Below the pieces are notes generated by a model, which worked only from the letters and a program-made list of their open reading frames with translations, had not been told where the DNA came from and did not search any database. Of a DNA stretch of 38,198 nt, positions 1-8,959 are shown one piece after another (position 1 is the first letter of the stretch; every line of letters begins with the position of its first letter). Position numbers and translations under genes: made by a program. This DNA is from an uncultured Alphaproteobacteria bacterium (GTDB lineage: Bacteria; Pseudomonadota; Alphaproteobacteria; HIMB59). Location of the stretch: contig CACKFO010000002.1 in assembly GCA_902599405.1 (NCBI GenBank), forward strand, positions 78,077 through 116,274, in the 5' to 3' direction.

Positions 1-41
1 AAAATTGATAAGGAAGTTAATATTTATAAAAATAAAATAAA

Positions 42-431
42 TTAAGCTAACTGACTAGCTAAGTCATCAAAATCAGAGGTTGAGTTACGTTCTGACTTAT
101 TGTCTTTATTCAAATCGCTGTTGTTATTTTCAGTTTTGTCTTTACTAATAATTTTTCTAGCAACAAAACCTCTATTTGAATTATCTGTTTGTCTAAAATA
201 GTGTTCAGCGTGTTGAAGGTAAAACTGCTCTAAAACGTCGTCACCTTGTCCCTTAGCGTCTTTTGCTTTGTTAAGAAAATCGTTATATTGATCTTTTGGA
301 TTTTTTCCGTTTCTTTTAAATCCGTTTGAATTTCCATTAGCTTGTAGATATGGAGAGTCAGCAACACCAGATCTAGAGGAGTTTATTTTCCTTTGACCGC
401 CGTAAGGCTTTCTTTTTACAAAATTTTTCAT
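42..431 (-). CDS. DUF4167 domain protein
   Basis: Small basic protein of 129 residues. The N-terminal 50 residues are rich in Lys, Arg, Asn, Gly and Ser and look disordered. Residues about 47–82 hold the recognisable DUF4167 core, ending in YLQHAEHYFR, which is nearly invariant in this alphaproteobacterial family. The C-terminal tail is polar and low in complexity. The molecular function is unknown to me; the basic character suggests nucleic acid or ribosome contact, which is inference. It lies just downstream of prmC, a placement seen across alphaproteobacteria, which supports the call. It starts 35 bp after the corrected prmC stop and is probably co-transcribed with prfA-prmC. The start lacks an obvious Shine-Dalgarno sequence. 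Confidence 0.85.
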   Translation of the reverse strand: MKNFVKRKPYGGQRKINSSRSGVADSPYLQANGNSNGFKRNGKNPKDQYNDFLNKAKDAKGQGDDVLEQFYLQHAEHYFRQTDNSNRGFVARKIISKDKTENNNSDLNKDNKSERNSTSDFDDLASQLA

Positions 432-466
432 TAATTTTTATCAATTATCTCTAAAAAGCCCATCAA

Positions 467-1335
467 TTAAATAGTAGGGAATTTTATCTTTATCAGTCTG
501 TCTAAATTAAGATAATCAGTTTTTTTTATAAACTATTTTTACACCTTTTTCTAATAGTAATTTATACATTTTTTTTAGTGATAATTGGATCAATTTCAAA
601 ATAAACAACCCCTTTAAACTTTACACTTATTAAAAAATTAATAATTTTAACGTAATAATCCATACCTAATTTTCCACCATCAAGTGAAATTCTTGGATCA
701 TGTAAAGTCTCCTTATTTAAATTTAAATAATTTCTTGTTGGTATATATGGTGGGTTACAAACAATAAAATCAATATATTTCAGTCTATTTATTGGATAAT
801 TATCAAATAAATTTGAGTGGAATATTTTTGTTTTTTGTTGCAGTTTAAATTTTGTTATATTTTTTTTGCAAGCAGTAAGAGCATTTTTGGAAACATCAAT
901 AAAATCACAAAATGCATTATCTAGCTCATCTATAATTGAAATTCCGAGGCACCCAGTCCCACAACACAAATCAAGCAACTTCAAGTGTTTTTGATTTTTA
1001 TTTTTTTTACAATCAATTAATATTTGTTCAACTAATATTTCAGAGTCAGCTCTTGGATCTAAAGTGTAATCATCTGTATAGAAAATTTTTTTCCAAAAAC
1101 CTTTTTCGTTGATTATTTTTGCTAATGGCTTTCCTTTTACTCTTTCATTTAGAATCTTATTAATTAATTCATGATCAACTTCACTATTATTAATATCTAA
1201 ATTATTTTCACTATTAGATGAATAAGAAATCATTATTTGGGACTCTTGCTCAGCTTGAGATCCAGTAATTGAGTTTAAATTTTCTAGCAATATTTTTTTT
1301 ATATCTAATTTACTTAAATAGTTATTAATTAGCAT
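467..1335 (-). CDS. prmC: Release factor glutamine methyltransferase PrmC (two frameshifts)
   Basis: Methylates the GGQ glutamine of release factors 1 and 2 using SAM. The SAM loop reads [12 protein letters not shown], and the catalytic substrate-binding motif NPPY starts at residue 194. The PrmC-typical DPRADSE stretch precedes the Rossmann fold. The uninterrupted frame stops at 562, cutting off the last helix and strand. Removing one base from the T8 run at 569–576 (A8 in sense) restores [16 protein letters not shown]. Removing one more from the T8 run at 520–527 continues to LDRLIKIKF and a stop at 467, which matches the family C-terminus. The ATG overlaps the prfA stop by 11 bp, so the two are translationally coupled and functionally paired. 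Confidence 0.9.
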
Positions 1336-2404
1336 TAAGTTGACTTAATTTTTCAGCTTGTTCACTGGCTGACAATGCTGATATCATTTCATCTAACGCT
1401 TCGCCAGTTAAAAACTGGTCTAATTTATAGAGCGTTAAGTTGATTCTATGATCTGATACTCTGCCCTGTGGAAAATTGTATGTTCTAATTCTTTCAGATC
1501 TATCTCCAGAACCAACTTGATTTTTTCTATTGGATGAAACCTCTTCTTGTTTTTTAATTCTTTCAACTTCATATAATCTAGATCTTAAAATTTTTAATGC
1601 TTTAGCTTTATTTTTATGTTGAGATCTTTCGTCTTGTTGAGTTACTACTATGTTTGTAGGTAAATGTGTAATTCTTACAGCGCTATCTGTTGTATTTACC
1701 GATTGGCCTCCCGCCCCTCCTGATCTATAAACGTCTATTCTTAAATCAGTATCTTTTATCTCTAAGTCAACATCCTCAGCTTCTGGCAAAACAGCAACAG
1801 TAGCAGCCGAGGTGTGTATCCTTCCCCCAGACTCAGTTTCTGGTATGCGTTGAACTCTGTGGACACCAGACTCATTTTTTAAAAATTTAAATACACCATC
1901 ACCTTTAATTTCTATTATTGCTTCTTTTATACCCTTCAATCCTGTCTCGCTCTTCTCCATTGGCTGAAACTTCCAACTTTTTAATGAGGAATATCGCTCA
2001 TACATTCTATATAAATCTCCAGCAAATAATGCAGCCTCATCTCCTCCTGTACCAGCCCTTATTTCTAATATTACATTTTTATCATCAGCCTCATCTTTAG
2101 GCAGTAGAGCTATAAGTAATTCTTTATTTTTAATTTCTAAATCTTTTTCATACAAAGGTAATTCTTGTTTTGCCAAATTTCGAAGCTCTTCATCACTTTC
2201 ATTTTCGAGTATTTCTTTATAGCCTTTGATTTCTTTATCTAAATTTTTAATTGTGTCAGATAGAGCAATAATTGGCTCCAATTTTGATAAATCTTTATTT
2301 ATTTGAATAATTTCCTCATTTTTTAAGTTTTGAGAATTTAAAAGTTTCTCATTTAATTGATTAAATTTGTTTTTTAAATCAATGATTTGTTTATCTAATT
2401 TCAT
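1325..2404 (-). CDS. prfA: Peptide chain release factor 1
   Basis: Terminates translation at UAA and UAG. The catalytic GGQ loop is present ([10 protein letters not shown]), followed by the usual RITHLPTN stretch. Upstream, [18 protein letters not shown] marks the codon-recognition domain. I chose the ATG at 2404 ([10 protein letters not shown], about 359 residues), which gives the normal family length. An in-frame ATG at 2431 adds nine residues that do not resemble release factor 1 and lie inside the corrected end of hisS. The reading frame is clean, unlike both neighbours. The product is the substrate of PrmC, encoded immediately downstream with an 11-bp overlap. Confidence 0.95.
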   Translation of the reverse strand: MKLDKQIIDLKNKFNQLNEKLLNSQNLKNEEIIQINKDLSKLEPIIALSDTIKNLDKEIKGYKEILENESDEELRNLAKQELPLYEKDLEIKNKELLIALLPKDEADDKNVILEIRAGTGGDEAALFAGDLYRMYERYSSLKSWKFQPMEKSETGLKGIKEAIIEIKGDGVFKFLKNESGVHRVQRIPETESGGRIHTSAATVAVLPEAEDVDLEIKDTDLRIDVYRSGGAGGQSVNTTDSAVRITHLPTNIVVTQQDERSQHKNKAKALKILRSRLYEVERIKKQEEVSSNRKNQVGSGDRSERIRTYNFPQGRVSDHRINLTLYKLDQFLTGEALDEMISALSASEQAEKLSQLNAN

Positions 2405-3640
2405 TTTTAAGCTCAAATTTGGAAATTTCAAAAGATTTTTTGATTTTTATTTATTAAATCTTTTAAGATAATTTTTTTATTTTTGATCTCTTCTTCACCA
2501 ATAAGAAGAATAAAATTGAAATTGTTTTTATCTGCATAACTAAAAAGTTTTTTTATATTTTTACTAACTCTAACTTCATGATTATATCTTAAACTGTAAA
2601 TTTGTTTTAAAATTCTATTATTATTTAAATAAGACTCATCTTGGACAGCAAATAATATCTTTTTATCTAATTCTGACTTTTCATCTTTTATAGATATCAA
2701 ATCCATTAATCTTTCTATACCAGCTGCCCAGCCAACTCCTGGTATATCTCTAGAAGAAATCATACTAATTAAATTGTCATACCTACCGCCAGCTAATATT
2801 GCATTTTGTCTTTTATCTTCATTTGTTTGAAACTCAAAAGCCGTATGTGAATAATAATCTAATCCTCTAACTAATTTTGGGTCTTCAAAAAATTTAATTT
2901 TATTATCGTTTAAAAGTTTTTTAACTTGATTGAAATAATTTTTACTCTCTTCAGATAAGTGTTCATTAATTTTTGGAGCATTTATTAATATTTCAGAGTC
3001 TTTTGGATCTTTACTATCCAAAATTCTTAGTGGATTTTTATCCAATCTAGATTGTGAGATTTCTGACAACTGTTTTTTAAATTCAATTAAATATTTTTTT
3101 TAATTCAAAAGCATACTTGATTTGATCCTCTTTTGACCCTAAAGAATTAATTATTAACCTATGTTTATTTTCTTTAATTCCAAGGTCATCAAATAATAAC
3201 TTTGCGATTAGAATTAATTCAAAATCTACATAAGGACTTTTTTCACCAATAGACTCAATATTTATTTGATGAAACTGTCTATACCTGCCTTTTTGGGGTC
3301 TTTCTCTTCTAAACATTGGGCCGTGAGTAATTAATTTAAGTAAGCCCGATTGATAGTTTGAAGCAGCAAACCTAGCTAGACTACTTGTAGCCTCAGGTCT
3401 TAAACAAATATACGCTTCTCCTTTATCTAAAAATGAATACATCTCTTTAGAGACAATATCGGTTTGCTCGCCTACGGTCCTAGAGAATAAATCTTGTTGT
3501 TCCAAAATAGGAGTTTGTATAGATTTAAAATTAAAATTTCTACATATAGAATAAAATTTTTCAATAATATATTCAAACTTCTCCATTTCAGCTCCATGAA
3601 TATCATGTGTGCCTTTTACTAAACTAATATTTCTTTTCAT
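2391..3640 (-). CDS. hisS: Histidyl-tRNA synthetase (frameshifts)
   Basis: Class II enzyme charging tRNA-His. Class II motif 2 appears as [16 protein letters not shown]; the HisRS signatures appear as [23 protein letters not shown] and [11 protein letters not shown]. The N-terminal frame begins at 3640 and stops near 3083 because of an extra base in the T8 run at 3094–3101; deleting one base joins [10 protein letters not shown] to the second half. A second extra base in the T6 run at 2436–2441 is likely: without it the C-terminus continues as [16 protein letters not shown] and stops at 2391, the expected distance past the KDL strand. Left uncorrected, the protein ends at 2428. Corrected length is about 415 residues, normal for HisRS. 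Its ATG overlaps the corrected ispG stop by 4 bp. Confidence 0.92.
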
Positions 3641-4734
3641 TTTAAATGATGAATCTGATCAACTTTATTTTCTATAGTTTTAACTAAGTACTCAACTAAA
3701 TCTTCGTCTTGTATTCTATGGCTTTTTTTCTCCATCGACGTATACCATATGTGTGTTATTTCCACCACCTGTTATGCCTATGTTGGTCATTGTAGCTTCA
3801 CCTGGCCCATTAACAACACATCCAATAATTGAAACTGTTATAGGTTTTTTTAATGTGAGAAAGTTTTTTCTCAACATTTTTGACTGTCTCAATAACATCA
3901 AATTGCTGTCTTGCGCAAGATGGGCAAGATATTATTGTTACACCATAATCTCTTAAATTTAGTGATTTTAACATTTCAAACCCTACTTTGACCTCTTGAG
4001 TTGGATGGTCTGAAAGTGAAACTCTTACTGTATCGCCAATACCATCGTAAAGAAGCAATCCAAGACCTATAGAAGATTTTATTGATCCACTAAAATAACT
4101 TCCTGCTTCAGTAATACCTAAATGAAGAGGATAATCACAAAAATTAGATAACTTCCTATATGACTCTACTGCTGTAAAAACATTAGAAGCTTTAACACTA
4201 ATTTTAAAATTATCAAAATTTAGATCCTCTAAAAGTTTTATATTTAGCTTAGCACTTTCAAATAAAGCCTCAGAGGTTGGGCTTTTATATTTTTCTAATA
4301 TTGATTTTTCTAAACTTCCAGCATTAACACCTATTCTTATAGGTATTTTGTTCTGCTTGGCAGCTTCAACAACCTCTTTTACTTTTTCCCTAGAACCAAT
4401 ATTACCTGGATTTATTCTTAGACAATGTGCTCCATTTTCTGCAGCTTCAAGTGCTCTTTTATAATGAAAGTGAATATCTGCGACTAAGGGGATCTTAATT
4501 TCAGGAATTATTTTTTTTAATGCTTTTGATGATTTTTCATCAGGAACTGAAACTCTGACTATATCGCATCCCTCTTGTTCAATGAGAGATATCTGCTCAA
4601 GTGTTGCTTCAATGTCATATGTAAGGGTATTTGTCATTGTCTGAACCGTAATTGGAGAGTCACCACCGACAAAAATATTTCCAATTTGAATTTTTTTTTG
4701 TTTTTTTTCTCTTTATTGAATGAGAATATTTCAT
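3637..4734 (-). CDS. ispG: (E)-4-hydroxy-3-methylbut-2-enyl-diphosphate synthase IspG (three frameshifts)
   Basis: Fe-S enzyme of the MEP isoprenoid pathway. The TIM-barrel part shows [17 protein letters not shown] and [10 protein letters not shown]. The C-terminal cluster-binding Cys occur in SCPSCAR and [10 protein letters not shown]. Three single-base excesses break the frame: T9 at 4691–4699, T7 at 3845–3851 and T7 at 3723–3729. Corrected, the protein begins [20 protein letters not shown] at 4734 and ends about residue 364 at 3637, the normal length. Both ends then form exact ATGA overlaps, with the RodZ-like gene upstream and hisS downstream, which independently supports the correction. 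Read literally, the largest fragment would start at an internal Met and lose the final cluster Cys. Confidence 0.93.
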
Positions 4735-5450
4735 AATAAAGTCTCTAAATCTTTAATGTAAAAATTAAATAAATATGAGTTTAATTCCTTATTTAATCTA
4801 ATTTCTACACCTCTGTAAATTATCTTATCAATATTATTTATATTAGATAAATCGATAAAAAAATCATTGTCTAAATCGAGAATAAGTTCATTAGATTTGG
4901 TAATTTCACCAAATTGTAAAGTATTTTTAATATTGTTTTGAATTTTGTAAAAAATAGTCTTATTAGGTTTTGCAAAAATTGATAAATTTTGCGAATAGTT
5001 AGTTCTGTTTAATGGGATAAGATTATTTAAAAAATCATCATGACTTAATTCATACAAATCATATTGATTATAGATCTTATAAACATCATTATAAACTTGA
5101 TCTTTTTCAACCTCTTTAAATGAAATTTGATTATTAAATTTATTATATATATTAAATGATAATAAAATTAAAATTACAAAAACAAGTAATAATAAGAAAT
5201 AAACTATTGAAAGTTTTGTGTAATCGATTGGGATATCACTAATTGAATTTTTATATTTAATTTCGTAACCCAAATATCTGTATATAGATTTTTTATAAGT
5301 TGATTGATAAGCACGATATTTTTTTGGGAGTTTTAAATTATCATCTAAAAGTCGTATAATTTCTAAATCTAATTTAAGAGCTTTGGATAAATCATTGATT
5401 GATAATCCTTTCTTAATTCTTGCCTCTTTGATTGAAATTAACTTATCCAA
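4731..5450 (-). CDS. RodZ-like helix-turn-helix membrane protein
   Basis: Protein of 239 residues. Residues about 5–60 form a Cro/XRE-type helix-turn-helix like the cytoplasmic domain of RodZ. A single membrane helix spans roughly residues 81–101. The remaining 135 or so residues would be periplasmic and match the place of the DUF4115 domain, although conservation there is weak by eye. RodZ links MreB to the cell-wall elongation machinery; this homologue's role is inferred from architecture and position. The order RodZ-like–ispG is common in alphaproteobacteria. It lies 4 bp after lysC, and its stop overlaps the ispG ATG by 4 bp, so the run looks like one operon. Confidence 0.8.
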   Translation of the reverse strand: MDKLISIKEARIKKGLSINDLSKALKLDLEIIRLLDDNLKLPKKYRAYQSTYKKSIYRYLGYEIKYKNSISDIPIDYTKLSIVYFLLLLVFVILILLSFNIYNKFNNQISFKEVEKDQVYNDVYKIYNQYDLYELSHDDFLNNLIPLNRTNYSQNLSIFAKPNKTIFYKIQNNIKNTLQFGEITKSNELILDLDNDFFIDLSNINNIDKIIYRGVEIRLNKELNSYLFNFYIKDLETLL

Positions 5451-5454
5451 AAAA

Positions 5455-6669
5455 TTATTTATGTAGTTTGAAGGCTTGATGTAATTTTTGTACAGCTAAA
5501 TCAGTTTGATCTTCATGAATTAATATACTTATTTTTATTTCTGAAGTAGTAATAACTTGAATATTTATTTTATTTTTTCCAAGAGTATCAAATAATGTTT
5601 GCGCAACTCCAGCATGAGATCTCATCCCTACTCCAACCACTGAAATTTTTGAAATATTATTAGATGAAATAATTTTTTTATATCCAATTATAGATTTCTC
5701 TTTTTTTAGTATTTTTAATGCTTTTTCTAAGTCTAGTCTTGGCAAAGTAAAAGATAAATTTGCAAACTTTCCATCTTGTGAAATATTTTGGAGTATCATA
5801 TCAACATTTATATTGCCTTTAGCTAATGGGCCAAAGATTTTTGATGAGACTCCAGGTTTATCTTGTACTCTTGAAAGTGTAATTTTTGCTTCATCTTTGG
5901 AGTAAGTTATTCCACTCACAGTATTATTTTCTAAAACACTTTTTTCATCAGTAATCATGGTACCAATTTTTTTGGGTTTGAAAGAAGATCTTACACTTAA
6001 TTTAGTATTTTTTCTCATAGCTAACTCAACAGAACGAGTTTGAAGAACCTTAGCCCCTTGTGAGGCTAATTCAAGCATTTCTTCATATGCAATTTTATTA
6101 ATTTTTTTTGCTTTAGGTACTATGTTTGGATCAGTGGTAAATACACCCTCAACATCAGTATAAATTATACATTCTGATTCCATCGCTGCTGCTACAGCAA
6201 CAGCACTAGTATCAGAACCACCCCTACCTAAGGTAGTTAATTCTCCCTTATTGTTAATACCTTGAAAACCAGGAATTAATAGAACTTCAAAATTTTCTAA
6301 TTCATCATATAAAAATTTTTTATTAATGGATAAAATTCTAGACTTCATATGCTCTGATGATGTTATAATGGGTATTTGCCAACTAAGTAGCGATTTAGCT
6401 TTAATCTTTTGATTATTGAGACATATAGACATTAACGCGCAAGATACATTTTCACCTGATGAAATGGCGTTATCAAAATCAATTGGATTTGGATTTTTTG
6501 AAAAAGATTTTGTTAAATTTATTAAACGATCAGTTTCGCCTGACATAGCAGATAACACAGCTATAACTTTTGATTTTTTTGACCAATCATGAATAATATC
6601 TGCTGATCTTTTTATAGCTTCAATACTCCCAACGGATGTACCACCAAATTTTAAAACTTTAATTTTCAT
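5455..6669 (-). CDS. lysC: Aspartate kinase
   Basis: Phosphorylates L-aspartate, the first step towards lysine, threonine, methionine and diaminopimelate. The kinase signature KFGGTSVGS is at the N-terminus, and GRGGSDTSAVAVA forms the nucleotide and aspartate pocket. Tandem ACT domains follow from about residue 255, including DKPGVSSKIFGPLA, so feedback inhibition by lysine or threonine is likely. At 404 residues it is full length. It heads the minus-strand run towards ispG and is divergent from ubiG, an arrangement common in alphaproteobacteria. Confidence 0.95.
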   Translation of the reverse strand: MKIKVLKFGGTSVGSIEAIKRSADIIHDWSKKSKVIAVLSAMSGETDRLINLTKSFSKNPNPIDFDNAISSGENVSCALMSICLNNQKIKAKSLLSWQIPIITSSEHMKSRILSINKKFLYDELENFEVLLIPGFQGINNKGELTTLGRGGSDTSAVAVAAAMESECIIYTDVEGVFTTDPNIVPKAKKINKIAYEEMLELASQGAKVLQTRSVELAMRKNTKLSVRSSFKPKKIGTMITDEKSVLENNTVSGITYSKDEAKITLSRVQDKPGVSSKIFGPLAKGNINVDMILQNISQDGKFANLSFTLPRLDLEKALKILKKEKSIIGYKKIISSNNISKISVVGVGMRSHAGVAQTLFDTLGKNKINIQVITTSEIKISILIHEDQTDLAVQKLHQAFKLHK

Positions 6670-6711
6670 GAATTACGGTAATATACTCTTAACATTTATG
6701 ATGTAAAGAAC
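6670..6711. promoter_or_regulatory. Divergent lysC / ubiG intergenic region
   Basis: These 42 bp separate two divergent starts. A -10-like TATGAT lies 9 bp upstream of the ubiG ATG. No good TTGACA-like -35 is visible at 16–18 bp. Neither start has a Shine-Dalgarno sequence. Promoter function is inferred from the divergent layout. Confidence 0.3.
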
Positions 6712-7369
6712 ATGGACACTTATAATAGCAAGTATTACGAACCATTAGAGCAAATGATGGCTATAAGACATCAGTATATGTCAAAAATATTAAGAGATCA
6801 TAGTGGTCAAGATATTTATGAATTCTTTAAGAATAAAAAGATTTTAGATCTTGGATGTGGAACTGGCGAATTCCTTAATAATTATTATGGTATGGGTGCA
6901 GAGTGTTCAGGTATTGATATCGAGAATAATTTTAAAATAAAAAACAAAATAAATTTTAAACTCATTAATATAGAAGCTAATAAATTTTTAAAAAATTGTA
7001 AAAAAAAATTTGATGTTATTTTTTTGTTTGAATTCTTAGAACATTTAGAAGAACAAGATAAGTATCAACTTTTTTGAAAACTTAACTAAAAATCTCAATA
7101 AAAATGCATATATATTTATATCTACACTCAATAAGAATTTATTATCAAAATATTTAGCAATTGATATTGCTGAGAATCTCTTAAAGCTACTTCCTAAACA
7201 AACCCATGATTTTAATCTTTTTTTAACTCCCTCTAAATTACAATCAATTAGTCAAAAATATAATTTAAATTTAATGGATATAGAGGGCATGCAATACAAT
7301 CCAATTTTTAAATCTTTCAAACTAAGTAAATTTGATTTAGTAAATTACTTTGGTACTTTGAAATACTAA
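6712..7369 (+). CDS. ubiG: Ubiquinone biosynthesis O-methyltransferase UbiG (one frameshift)
   Basis: SAM-dependent enzyme making both O-methylations in ubiquinone synthesis. Motif I is ILDLGCGTGEF, and a family-typical LEFLEHL follows. The open frame stops at 7077; deleting one T from the T6 run at 7070–7075 continues into ENLTKNLNKNAYIFIST, LLKLLPKQTHDFNLFL and a C-terminus ending VNYFGTLKY, which are diagnostic UbiG segments. Corrected length is about 218 residues, some 25–30 shorter than usual. The missing part is the N-terminal block before the methyltransferase fold, where the WWD motif is not visible. The stop overlaps the DUF1178 stop by 4 bp. Confidence 0.92.
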
Positions 7370-7801
7370 TTTTTATTTTTTTCTTTTTTACTAAAAGGGA
7401 GTCTTACTAAACCTATACCCTCATCGACTAATTCTTGACTTTCTTTTTCAGTTACCTCTCCATAAATAGGTTTATCTTTCGCTTCACCATAATGAATTTT
7501 TCTAGCCTCTTCTGGAAATTTTTTTCCAACATATGTAAAATTTTTTTCTATTTCAGATTTAATTTTATTTAATTGTTTATTATAATTTGAAAATAATTTC
7601 TTTTTTTCACGATTTATTTTAGCTGAACTTGTTGATTTACCAGAAATATTTGGTGCCATAACTGATTTTGATATTGTTGATGAATTACAGAAAGGGCATT
7701 CAATTTGTTTTTTCCTTTTTTTGTTTTTCAAAAGAGTTTGAGTCATCAAAACTAGCTTCAAATATGTGTTGATTATCACAAATTAAATCAAATTTTATCA
7801 T
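7366..7801 (-). CDS. DUF1178 family protein (one frameshift)
   Basis: Small zinc-ribbon-like protein of unknown function, nearly always beside ubiG and a nitrilase in alphaproteobacteria. The true start is ATG 7801, giving MIKFDLICDNQHIFEASF, the classic DUF1178 N-terminus with its first Cys/His pair. The second pair is in IECPFCNSS. One base too many in T7 7716–7722 or T6 7708–7713 breaks the frame between the two. A different upstream Met gives an apparent start at 7779, but its first 24 or so residues are in the wrong frame. Corrected length is about 144 residues, normal for the family. Confidence 0.88.
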
Positions 7802-7840
7802 TATTTATATTTTGTCATTCAATTATAATTTTCAATAATA

Positions 7841-8629
7841 TTAATCAAAGTTTCTATCATTATCTAATACAGGTATTGCGTTTTGACACTCTCTAACTCT
7901 ATTTAAATCAAGATCAGCAGCAATGATCATTTCACCATCTTCAGCTTCAGCTAATGTCTCTCCCCAAGGGTCTACTATTAAAGTATGCCCATAAGTTACT
8001 CTTTTTTCATTATTTACTCCCCATTGATTAGGTGCCAATATAAAAACTCCATTCTCAATGGCCCTTGCTTTAATAAGAGAATGCCAATGAGCCTTGCCAG
8101 TTGTGTGCGTAAATGCTGAAGGGACAACAATAATTTGTGAACCTTTTTTTGCCAAAGCTCTGTACAATTTAGGATACCTTAAATCATAACAAATAGTATG
8201 ACCAACTGAGTGACCCAATACTTTAGTGATTTTTAATTCACTTCCAGGTGAGTAAAAATCACTTTCTTTGTATGACTCACCATTTTTTAATGTAATGTCA
8301 AACATATGAATTTTGTCATAAATTGAAATTATATCTCCATCAGGGTTAATTAAAATTGACCGATTAAATAATTTATCATTTTCGGTTATGGGAATTGATC
8401 CCAAAAGTAAATATACATTATTTATCTTTGAAAAATTTTTAAAATATTCTACAGATTCATGATACATTTCAATCAAAATTTTTGATTTACTTGATAAAAA
8501 GAGAAAGCACTCCGGTAATAAAATGAAATCTGGACTTGAGTTTAAACTATCTTGTAAAAATTTTTTTGATTTTTCGAAATTTTCATCAAAGTTTGAACCG
8601 ACTGTAATTTGAATCAGTGCAACTTTCAT
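7841..8629 (-). CDS. Carbon-nitrogen hydrolase (Nit1-like amidase)
   Basis: Nitrilase-superfamily amidase of 262 residues. The catalytic triad is visible: Glu in LLPECFLF, Lys in IYDKIHMFD and Cys in HTICYDLRYPKLYR. The end, RECQNAIPVLDNDR, is typical of the Nit1 branch. Nit1 enzymes hydrolyse deaminated glutathione, a metabolite-repair role, which is the likely activity here. Its place directly upstream of DUF1178 and ubiG is a conserved alphaproteobacterial arrangement. The ATG follows the stop of the preceding small gene without a gap. Confidence 0.9.
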   Translation of the reverse strand: MKVALIQITVGSNFDENFEKSKKFLQDSLNSSPDFILLPECFLFLSSKSKILIEMYHESVEYFKNFSKINNVYLLLGSIPITENDKLFNRSILINPDGDIISIYDKIHMFDITLKNGESYKESDFYSPGSELKITKVLGHSVGHTICYDLRYPKLYRALAKKGSQIIVVPSAFTHTTGKAHWHSLIKARAIENGVFILAPNQWGVNNEKRVTYGHTLIVDPWGETLAEAEDGEMIIAADLDLNRVRECQNAIPVLDNDRNFD

Positions 8630-8938
8630 TTAATTATTTAGCTTATAAATAATGTAATTTGATACGTCTTTAATCGCTTTATGAATTTTTATTTTTTCTT
8701 GAGGTAAAATAGAAATACTATGGTTTGAAAATAATATATACTCTAATTCCTTGTTATCTTTTACTAAAGTTAATTTTAAAGTCTTATCTTTATTTAGAAC
8801 TACAATAGGTTCTTCAGTAGAATACAAAAATTCATTATCATTATTTGAAGAAATTAATTCAGTAAATTCATTATGAAATAATTCTGGATTTTCATAAAAT
8901 GTAAGCCTTTTTTGATCTAAATTAAATCTCGATATCAT
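8630..8938 (-). CDS. Unknown 102-residue protein
   Basis: I do not recognise this protein. It has no signal peptide, membrane helix or cysteine. It looks like a small soluble alpha/beta protein ending in an amphipathic stretch (KIHKAIKDVSNYIIYKLN). Its stop directly abuts the nitrilase ATG, so it is the first gene of the nitrilase–DUF1178 transcript. In other alphaproteobacteria this slot often holds comF and a glutaredoxin; this protein lacks the CxxC of either. It is divergent from the NDUFAF5-like gene with only 21 bp between starts. Codon use is like its neighbours. Confidence 0.65.
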   Translation of the reverse strand: MISRFNLDQKRLTFYENPELFHNEFTELISSNNDNEFLYSTEEPIVVLNKDKTLKLTLVKDNKELEYILFSNHSISILPQEKIKIHKAIKDVSNYIIYKLNN

Positions 8939-8959
8939 GGTAAGTTACTTTAGCACATT

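Noticed and set aside
431-463. Ten-codon frame ending in TAATG at the DUF4167 start, a possible leader peptide
   Set aside because: Too short to distinguish from chance in AT-rich sequence; no Shine-Dalgarno sequence and no attenuator hairpin seen.
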